From Lachnoclostridium sp. UBA3775 (GTDB taxonomy: Bacteria; Bacillota; Clostridia; Lachnospirales; Lachnospiraceae), in assembly GCA_002369525.1 (NCBI GenBank), contig DFFN01000177.1, positions 1 to 10,604 of the forward strand: a DNA stretch of 10,604 bases. The letters run 5' to 3'. Every line of letters begins with the position of its first letter. The stretch's first letter is position 1. Positions 5,533-10,604 of the stretch are shown here, piece by piece. The position numbers were made by a program, and so were the translations under genes. The notes below the pieces were generated by a model, which was given only the letters and a program-made list of their open reading frames with translations, had not been told where the DNA came from and ran no database searches.

Positions 5533-7853
5533 TGATCCTGTTTTTTGCTGTGCTTCTTAAAGAAGAGCCAGAGTGATCCTGTAATGCAAACCGATGAATA
5601 TGTTCCACAGATAAGACCTACCATCAAAGGAATAGCGAATGCCCTTATGGAGTCAACACCGAGGAAGATGATCATCAAGATTGAAAACATAGTTGTAAGT
5701 GAAGTATTGATGCTTCGTGACAGTGTTTCTGAAATCGAGCGGTTGACTATATCGTCAATGCTCTCCTTCTTCGATCTTGAAGCCATGTTCTCTCTGATTC
5801 GGTCAAAGATAACGATGGTCGCATTGATCGAGTAACCTACTATCGTAAGCATAACAGCGATGAAAGCATTGTCAACGGTTACACGGAATACCGCATATAC
5901 CATCAGGACAACAAGCACATCATGCAAAAGAGCAAGTACCGCAGAACCTGCAAACGAGAGATTCCTGAATCTGATCCAGATGTAAAGCAGCATACAGATA
6001 CCGGCGATGATGACTGCCATGATCGCATCGGACTTCATTTCGTCTGAAACCGTTGCGCTGATAGAGTCAACCTGTATCTTGTCCGGCTTCGCATTAAACT
6101 TCTCTTCAAGCACTTTCTTGAGCTTGTTGATGGTTGAATCGGAAAGGTCTGCCGCAGATGAGCTTGCCTTGCCGTCATTCGAGGTCTGTCCCTCTTCTAT
6201 CATCTTGTCTGTCTTGATGATTACCGCATTTTCTCCTTCAACCTGTACAACCTGAGGAGTCGAGCCGAGTACATCCGCGGTCGCTTCCTCGATTTCCTTG
6301 TTTGTAGGAGGAGTTTCATCGAAATATACCTCAACTGCGGTACCGCCGATGAAGTCAAGACCGTAGTTAAGAATATAATCATGCTTGCTCTTATTCATTA
6401 TCATGCCGACAAAGCCGATAACGATAAGGCAGAGTGAGAAAAGAGCATACTTGATACTGTGCTTTGTAAAGTTTATAACCTTTGTTTCCTTGGCAACGCC
6501 GTAGAACTTTTCCTTGTCGAAGCCGAGGTTGTAGAAGCAGGTCATAAGGAACCTTGTAACCAGAAGGCTCGAGATCATTGATAAAACGATACCGATACCG
6601 AGTGTGATTGCAAAGCTTCTTACCGTTCCCGAGCCTCTGAGGTAAAGAACGATAGCTGCGATAAGGGTTGTGATGTTACCGTCGACGATAGCCGAGGTAG
6701 CCTTTTCAAAGCCTATCTTTATTGAAGAACGTACAGTCTTGCCTGCACGAAGCTCTTCTCTTATACGTGAATAGATGATTACGTTGCCGTCAACTGCCAT
6801 ACCTACCGACAGGATGATACCTGCGATACCGGGAAGTGTCAGCGAAATACTGTCAAATACAATGAAGACAAGAGCCATCATTTCCATGTAGAAAATAAGC
6901 GCAAGTGTCGAGCACAGACCGGGCATTCTGTACATTACCATCATGAATACCATAACCAGTATGATACCGATGAGACCTGCAAGAAGTATAGTCTGAAGAG
7001 CATTGGTACCGAGCTGTGCACCTACGATTGAATACTGCAGCTGGTTAAGCTCAAGAGGAAGCGCACCTATTGTAATAGTGTTTGCAAGACTCTTAACTTC
7101 ATTTAACGTGAAATCACCGTTTATAACAGCCGTTGAAGAATTGATGGGTGCTTCACAACGGGGTGCGGATATTACATCCTTATCGTATACGATCGCAAGG
7201 ATTCCCTTGGTTCCGTATGCCGAACTGTAATACTTTGAAACATTTGTTGTCGCTGTCAGGAATTTGCTGGGACCTGCATCCTTAAGTGTCAGCTGAACAA
7301 AATACTGTGTTCCCGCCTTACCGTTTTTGATGTCGCCCTGGGAATACTGAGCCTCAGCCTTTGCGATGTCGGCACCGTCAAGAACAAGTGAATTCTTGTC
7401 GGCAACTATCTCCTCGATGGGACGTGCAAGTTCATAATCCCTGCCGTTTTCCATGAGCTTGATATTGTCAACTCCGTCAAGGCTCTGGCCATAGATAAAA
7501 TAGACATTTCCGGCATTTCCGAGATCTGCCAGGATTTCCTCGGCATTTGTTACACCGGGAATTTCGCAGATGATACGGTTTCTGCCCTGCTTATATACTG
7601 TGGCCTCGGTACTGTAATTCTCAACACGGCGCTGCATTCTGTAAATCGTCATGTCAAGTTTATCAGTATCCGGATCATTGACCACGGTTTCATAGGTGAT
7701 GCTCAGACCGCCCGAAAGATCGAGACCGAGTCCGATGTCATCAATGCCCCTCGCTTTGTCACTATCATATCCGAGAACCAGATATAATCCGATCAAGCCT
7801 ACCACAACCAACACAAGAAGAAATTGCAGTACGCCTTTTTTAGTGTTTTTCAT
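5529..7853 (-). CDS. secDF: Protein translocase subunit SecDF (fused SecD and SecF)
   Basis: Membrane protein that uses the ion gradient to pull exported proteins through SecYEG on the outer face. The 774 residues join SecD (about 1-445) and SecF (about 460-774). SecD has TM1 (8-28), GLGLDLSGGL (41-50), a long extracytoplasmic P1 region, the membrane block starting ALQTILLAGLIG (285-296), and GMAVDGNVIIYSRIREELR (351-369) with D355. SecF has LNYGLDFIGGTAVEV (495-509), ALLHDVLVV (641-649), GYSINATIVIFDRIREN (673-689) and LSRSINTSLTT (711-721). In SecF the usual Asp of GYSxND is Ala678. The start is ATG 7851-7853 behind GGAGG (7859-7863). The frame ends inside the start of the recJ fusion. A TATAAT box 60 bp upstream suggests its own promoter. 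Confidence 0.96.
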   Translation of the reverse strand: MKNTKKGVLQFLLVLVVVGLIGLYLVLGYDSDKARGIDDIGLGLDLSGGLSITYETVVNDPDTDKLDMTIYRMQRRVENYSTEATVYKQGRNRIICEIPGVTNAEEILADLGNAGNVYFIYGQSLDGVDNIKLMENGRDYELARPIEEIVADKNSLVLDGADIAKAEAQYSQGDIKNGKAGTQYFVQLTLKDAGPSKFLTATTNVSKYYSSAYGTKGILAIVYDKDVISAPRCEAPINSSTAVINGDFTLNEVKSLANTITIGALPLELNQLQYSIVGAQLGTNALQTILLAGLIGIILVMVFMMVMYRMPGLCSTLALIFYMEMMALVFIVFDSISLTLPGIAGIILSVGMAVDGNVIIYSRIREELRAGKTVRSSIKIGFEKATSAIVDGNITTLIAAIVLYLRGSGTVRSFAITLGIGIVLSMISSLLVTRFLMTCFYNLGFDKEKFYGVAKETKVINFTKHSIKYALFSLCLIVIGFVGMIMNKSKHDYILNYGLDFIGGTAVEVYFDETPPTNKEIEEATADVLGSTPQVVQVEGENAVIIKTDKMIEEGQTSNDGKASSSAADLSDSTINKLKKVLEEKFNAKPDKIQVDSISATVSDEMKSDAIMAVIIAGICMLLYIWIRFRNLSFAGSAVLALLHDVLVVLMVYAVFRVTVDNAFIAVMLTIVGYSINATIVIFDRIRENMASRSKKESIDDIVNRSISETLSRSINTSLTTMFSILMIIFLGVDSIRAFAIPLMVGLICGTYSSVCITGSLWLFFKKHSKKQDQ

Positions 7854-7865
7854 CTTTTCCTCCGT

Positions 7866-7884
7866 AATAAGAAATATTCTTATT
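7866..7884 (-). repeat. Perfect inverted repeat in the secDF leader, next to the ribosome binding site
   Basis: AATAAGAA (7866-7873), spacer ATA, and TTCTTATT (7877-7884) form an 8-bp perfect inverted repeat ending 2 bp from the GGAGG site of secDF. It is AT-rich and the 3-nt loop is tight, so an RNA hairpin would be weak. It could be a protein-binding site or chance. Confidence 0.5.
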
Positions 7885-7890
7885 TAAACA

Positions 7891-7904
7891 GTGCATTTAA
7901 GCAC
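7891..7904 (-). repeat. Short inverted repeat in the secDF leader
   Basis: GTGC (7891-7894), six bases, GCAC (7901-7904), just downstream of the predicted transcription start. The 4-bp arms are short. On the minus strand it comes shortly before the 8-bp repeat at 7866-7884, so the leader has two stem candidates in a row. Confidence 0.35.
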
Positions 7905-7914
7905 AATCGGATAG

Positions 7915-7943
7915 ATTATAACACAATCTTTCGAAATATTAAA
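7915..7943 (-). promoter_or_regulatory. Probable promoter of secDF-recJ
   Basis: A perfect TATAAT lies at 7915-7920 on the minus strand, with a weak -35 (TTTAAT, 7938-7943, 17-bp spacer) that overlaps the stop codon of the upstream gene. The predicted start near 7908 gives a leader of about 55 nt. No terminator is visible between the upstream gene and secDF, so read-through from that gene may also contribute. Confidence 0.55.
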
Positions 7944-8817
7944 GTGTTTTTTCTGTGTCGGGGTCTCTTTTTTTCAAAACATCATGGATAGTTGTGCTTC
8001 TGATTGCCAAACCGAGCTCTTTTCTACCGAAAACATCGATGCAGAGCTTCTGAAGACTGTTAATGAAGGGAAGTTCCTCCGGGTTTTTATCCCTGTTTTC
8101 GATGCAGTCGCGGATATAATCGATCACATTACCCTTTCTGATGGCATAATCGAGTTTGTCCGTAAAGCCGAGAATGCGGTACTGGCTTGCGCTGAAACCG
8201 TATCCCTTCATCATTTTGGATATACGTCTCTTGTTTCTGATCATGTCCTCATGAACGAACTGCACCAGTATGCATCTTGATTTTATTGATTTATAACGGT
8301 CCAGAAATCTGCTGATGCTGTCTTCGTTAAAGGGAATGAGAACCACTACCCTGTCGGCAGTCCCGAGAACTCTGGGAGTGGTAAAAGATTCTTCTTTGGC
8401 TGTGGCTATAATGATATGATCTGAAATTTTCTGAGCTTCTTCCTTGTATTCATACATTTTGTCATAAAAATTCAGATCAAAAACTATTTTGCTCCCGTCA
8501 TTATACTGAGGGATGTAATAAAGATGTCTGCAGACGATCTCAACCATATTCTTGGATCTGGCGGATCTTAGATACTTTGACTGGACATACGGGACGATCG
8601 TGCCTCCCGCTCCTTTGGAGCATACCCACGCTCCTTCTTCTTTCAGCCGTTCGGAATAGGTATTGCCGAGCATCATATCGCCCAGCAGCTTATCACCCAT
8701 GCTGTTTTCGTAAATTGTCACCTTCCTTTTATAGGAAAGCGTTGCAATCGACGCGAGCAGGGTTGTAAACACCCTGCTGTTGTCTTGGTCCTCCTGGTTC
8801 CATACTGAGATAATCAT
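7939..8817 (-). CDS. ParA/MinD-like (CpaE-type) protein with degenerate nucleotide-binding loop
   Basis: A 292-residue protein I cannot assign to a named gene. Its layout resembles the ParA/MinD/CpaE ATPase fold: an initial strand MIISVWNQE (1-9), a helix and strand KVTIYEN (32-38), a Walker-B-like IVFDLNF (111-117), a strand with DHIIIAT (133-139), and DRVVVLIPFNEDSISRFLDRY (155-175), the usual hydrophobic strand plus helix. The loop that should read GKT/S instead reads QDNSRVFTT (11-19), with no lysine, so ATP hydrolysis is doubtful. No signal peptide or membrane segment is seen. The start is ATG 8815-8817 behind a strong AAGGAGG (8827-8833). It has its own promoter and is insulated from upstream genes by a terminator. 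It lies 85 bp ahead of secDF on the same strand. Function unknown; the fold call is inference. Confidence 0.7.
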   Translation of the reverse strand: MIISVWNQEDQDNSRVFTTLLASIATLSYKRKVTIYENSMGDKLLGDMMLGNTYSERLKEEGAWVCSKGAGGTIVPYVQSKYLRSARSKNMVEIVCRHLYYIPQYNDGSKIVFDLNFYDKMYEYKEEAQKISDHIIIATAKEESFTTPRVLGTADRVVVLIPFNEDSISRFLDRYKSIKSRCILVQFVHEDMIRNKRRISKMMKGYGFSASQYRILGFTDKLDYAIRKGNVIDYIRDCIENRDKNPEELPFINSLQKLCIDVFGRKELGLAIRSTTIHDVLKKRDPDTEKTL

Positions 8818-8879
8818 ATGATTATTCCTCCTTAAATAAATATTTTTTATAGTTTATCCCAGCAATTTTTTTACAAGTT

Positions 8880-8888
8880 ATTATAGCA
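8880..8888 (-). promoter_or_regulatory. Extended -10 promoter of the ParA-like gene
   Basis: TGCTATAAT on the minus strand is a TGn extended -10 with a perfect TATAAT (8880-8885). No clear -35 is seen; that position falls inside the terminator stem. The predicted start near 8873 gives a leader of about 55 nt. Confidence 0.6.
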
Positions 8889-8890
8889 CG

Positions 8891-8919
8891 AAAAAAAGTC
8901 TGCCGAAAATCGACAGACT
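8891..8919 (-). terminator. Rho-independent terminator after the WYL-CYTH unit
   Basis: On the minus strand a 10-bp stem (8910-8919 with 8897-8906, one G-T pair) with a 3-nt loop is followed by six Ts (8891-8896), seven counting the last stem base. It lies 66 bp after the CYTH stop. On the plus strand the stem is not followed by Ts, so it should act in one direction only. Confidence 0.88.
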
Positions 8920-8984
8920 GCATGAATATACTTGGTTTTCATATGCTGATTTAAACTACAAAATACGGAGAATAATGATATTTA

Positions 8985-9461
8985 TCACTCAACAAATGAT
9001 GTAACTTGACTTAAGTAGCCGTTGGAATACCTTTTGTCTTCTGTCACATCCTTGTCAAACCATTCGGGAAGAACAAATGCTTCGGCCTGAGCAACGCTCT
9101 TAAACTCAACTTCTGCAAAGACAAGCCCCTTAAGATTACCGTCGAACACGTCGAGCTCGGCTGTAAGGCCGTCATATAACGGAATAAGGTAGCGTCGTTT
9201 TTTTATAACATTACCGTCACACTTTTCAAGCAGATGGTAAAATCCCTCTTTGTTTAAAGGAAACTCCTCTTCTATATTTACTATGGTTTTGCTTCCGGAT
9301 TCCCGGGTTTTCTGTTTATAGGTAAGTATGTAATCATTGTTCCATCTCCTTACCCTCACAACCGGGCCCCTGAGAAGATAGCCCTGCTCGATGTCCGCAT
9401 ATTCGTACGATCCGAGCCCGTCGGGCATTCTTTTTACGGTAAATTTCTTTTCAATCTCCAT
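8985..9461 (-). CDS. CYTH-domain phosphohydrolase family protein
   Basis: A 158-residue single-domain protein of the CYTH (CyaB/thiamine triphosphatase) superfamily, which folds into a beta tunnel that binds triphosphates with a divalent metal. Visible hallmarks are the N-terminal ExExK in MEIEKKF (E2, E4, K6), RVR (36-38), YKQK (48-51), IEEEF (63-67), KKRRY (87-91), AELDVF (101-106), FAEVEF (115-120) and DKRYSN (142-147). Bacterial members are mostly inorganic triphosphatases; others make cAMP or cleave thiamine triphosphate, and sequence alone does not say which this is. The ATG at 9459-9461 overlaps the end of the WYL gene by 11 bp and has GAGGA upstream, so the two are likely co-translated. 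A terminator follows. Confidence 0.88.
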   Translation of the reverse strand: MEIEKKFTVKRMPDGLGSYEYADIEQGYLLRGPVVRVRRWNNDYILTYKQKTRESGSKTIVNIEEEFPLNKEGFYHLLEKCDGNVIKKRRYLIPLYDGLTAELDVFDGNLKGLVFAEVEFKSVAQAEAFVLPEWFDKDVTEDKRYSNGYLSQVTSFVE

Positions 9462-10461
9462 TGTCCGTTTCCTCTAAATTTCTTTTAAGCAAAGCCCTGT
9501 ATCTTTCAACGCTTTCTTTGGGGCCTGCAAGCTTTATGCTTCCCGAAACGCCCATAATCCAGCCGAAAAGAAGCTCGCTTTCCTCCACGTCAACAAAACA
9601 CACATAATTGCCGTTCTTTTCTCTCACCTGCGGTATCATCACCGCTTCCGCACCGAAATGGTCGATAAGGATGCCTATTTTCTTTTCAGGCACTTCAAAT
9701 TTAAGTCTGACCTCGGGTCCCGAGTACATTCCGGTAAGTTTTGCCGAATAAAGGGCCGGGTTTTTAAGCTCCTTTGAGTATATCAGGCGGTTTACAGGCT
9801 TATCGCTTATTTTTACACCGCTCATTTTATCGACTCTGTAATGCTTTGGTTTTTGCGCATCCGCCTCAAGCGCGATCATATAGTAATTGCCGTCGTAGAG
9901 CTCCAGAAAACAGGGACTTATGTCCTTTTTGTCACCGTTTTCCCTTTTAACCAGCTTTTTTTCATGGTTCCACTCAAGATATTCAAAGTCTATGCACAGG
10001 CCTTCCTTTCTTGCCTTGCTTATCAGCCCGATGTTTTCGATGACAGCCGTATTTTCGGTCTTTGCGCGGTCTTCTATGTAGACTTCTCTTGCGAGGCTCA
10101 CCGCCTCAAATCTGCTTGTGAGGCTTTCAATCTTTTTAACCAGATCCTCCGCCTGCTTTTTTGTTATCAGCTTTGAGGCCGCTATCGAATCTGCAAGAAG
10201 CTTAAGCTCCGCCAATGAAAAGAGCCTTTTACCGATATAGTAAAAGGTCTCGTTTCTCAGAATCTTTTTCTCAATCCCGAGACCGCATTCGTTTAACAGG
10301 CTTATGTCCCTGTAAATGCTTCTGCGCTCGGTGATTATTTCCTTTTCCTCAAGCTTTTTAAGGATTTCTGGCATCGTAAGTCCATGCTCTTTGTCAGTGT
10401 TCTCATAGAGCACTTCAAGCAGATATATAAGTTTTGCTTTATTATTTTGCGATGCTTTCAC
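9451..10461 (-). CDS. WYL-domain transcriptional regulator with N-terminal helix-turn-helix
   Basis: A predicted DNA-binding regulator of 336 residues. Residues about 6-63 form a winged helix-turn-helix (HTH_11/DeoR-like), with TMPEILKKLEEKEI and ERRSIYRDISLLNECG. Residues about 153-223 form the WYL ligand-sensing domain, including FEYLEW, ISPCFLELYDGNYYMIALEA and the RVDKM end; a WCX-type C-terminal extension follows (about 248-328). Ligands of most WYL proteins are unknown. The GTG at 10459-10461 is chosen because relatives I recall begin close to the QNNKAKLIYLLE segment. A TTG at 10542 would add 27 residues encoded across the upstream gene's membrane segment, which is unlikely. With the GTG, it overlaps the upstream stop by 20 bp. 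No strong ribosome binding site is seen, consistent with coupling. The start is the uncertain part. Confidence 0.87.
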   Translation of the reverse strand: MKASQNNKAKLIYLLEVLYENTDKEHGLTMPEILKKLEEKEIITERRSIYRDISLLNECGLGIEKKILRNETFYYIGKRLFSLAELKLLADSIAASKLITKKQAEDLVKKIESLTSRFEAVSLAREVYIEDRAKTENTAVIENIGLISKARKEGLCIDFEYLEWNHEKKLVKRENGDKKDISPCFLELYDGNYYMIALEADAQKPKHYRVDKMSGVKISDKPVNRLIYSKELKNPALYSAKLTGMYSGPEVRLKFEVPEKKIGILIDHFGAEAVMIPQVREKNGNYVCFVDVEESELLFGWIMGVSGSIKLAGPKESVERYRALLKRNLEETDNGD

Positions 10462-10604
10462 TGCTTGCGTTCTTAAATATCGAACTCTTTGTATCCTTGT
10501 AACCGAGGTACAGAAGAACCGCACACACGATAACGCATACAAGAGATATGATAAATCCTTTCCAGTTTTTATTTACAAAACATCTGTAGGCCGAAAAACC
10601 TCCT
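10442..10604 (-). CDS. C-terminal end of an unidentified membrane protein (5' part outside window)
   Basis: The minus-strand frame enters at the right edge and stays open for 53 codons to a TAA at 10442-10444. It contains no start codon near its beginning, so it is the tail of a gene continuing beyond the window. A basic stretch (YRCFVNKNWKG) leads into a membrane segment GFIISLVCVIVCAVLLYLGY, followed by a polar tail ending SSESIAK. This suggests one terminal transmembrane helix. Its stop lies within the start region of the WYL gene, so the two are probably in one operon. The AGGAGG at the extreme edge appears to encode Gly-Gly here rather than act as a ribosome site. Family not recognised. 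Confidence 0.6.
   Translation of the reverse strand, partial: GGFSAYRCFVNKNWKGFIISLVCVIVCAVLLYLGYKDTKSSIFKNASSESIAK

Noticed and set aside
8976..8987. Palindrome TGATATTTATCA at the CYTH stop codon
   Set aside because: Short and AT-rich, with no second copy noticed near a promoter; likely chance.
10462..10542. N-terminal extension of the WYL regulator from a TTG start at 10542
   Set aside because: No ribosome binding site, composition unlike the family, and it is the shifted frame of the upstream gene's membrane segment.

Overview
The window looks like a chromosomal segment of a low-to-moderate GC Clostridia bacterium, most likely Lachnospiraceae-like. This is inferred from gene content: a one-chain SecDF, an ECF-type thiamine transporter behind a TPP riboswitch, class I dihydroorotase next to a type 2 OMP decarboxylase, a WYL regulator, strong AAGGAGG ribosome binding sites and sigma-A-like promoters. 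No tRNA, rRNA, CRISPR array or insertion sequence was seen. All genes except one are on the minus strand.

Layout from left to right. Positions 1-1915 hold a pyrimidine operon read right to left, pyrC then pyrF (pyrF runs off the left edge). Positions 1916-2189 form a control region with two back-to-back sigma-A promoters, one for pyrC (minus) and one for a thiamine-pyrophosphate riboswitch leader (plus). Positions 2190-3002 are the thiamine transporter gene thiT (plus). Meeting it tail to tail, 4 bp away, is a long minus-strand gene (3007-5532) encoding RecJ exonuclease fused in frame to a thiamine pyrophosphokinase. It is the second gene of a unit with secDF (5529-7853) and overlaps it by 4 bp. 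Next come a ParA/MinD-like protein lacking a normal Walker A lysine (7939-8817), a terminator fused to an extended -10 promoter (8880-8919), a CYTH-domain protein (8985-9461), a WYL regulator (9451-10461) and the C-terminal end of an unidentified membrane protein (10442-10604).

How the genes work together: PyrC and PyrF are the third and last steps of de novo UMP synthesis. ThiT should import thiamine and the kinase half of the RecJ fusion should convert it to TPP, which the riboswitch ahead of thiT senses, so uptake, activation and sensing are all encoded within about 3.5 kb. SecDF drives late steps of protein export. The WYL and CYTH genes overlap and are probably co-translated.

The most unusual item is the RecJ-thiamine pyrophosphokinase fusion. 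Second is the thiT riboswitch, whose mutually exclusive pairings can be traced base by base down to a hairpin that covers the ribosome binding site and runs into seven Ts.
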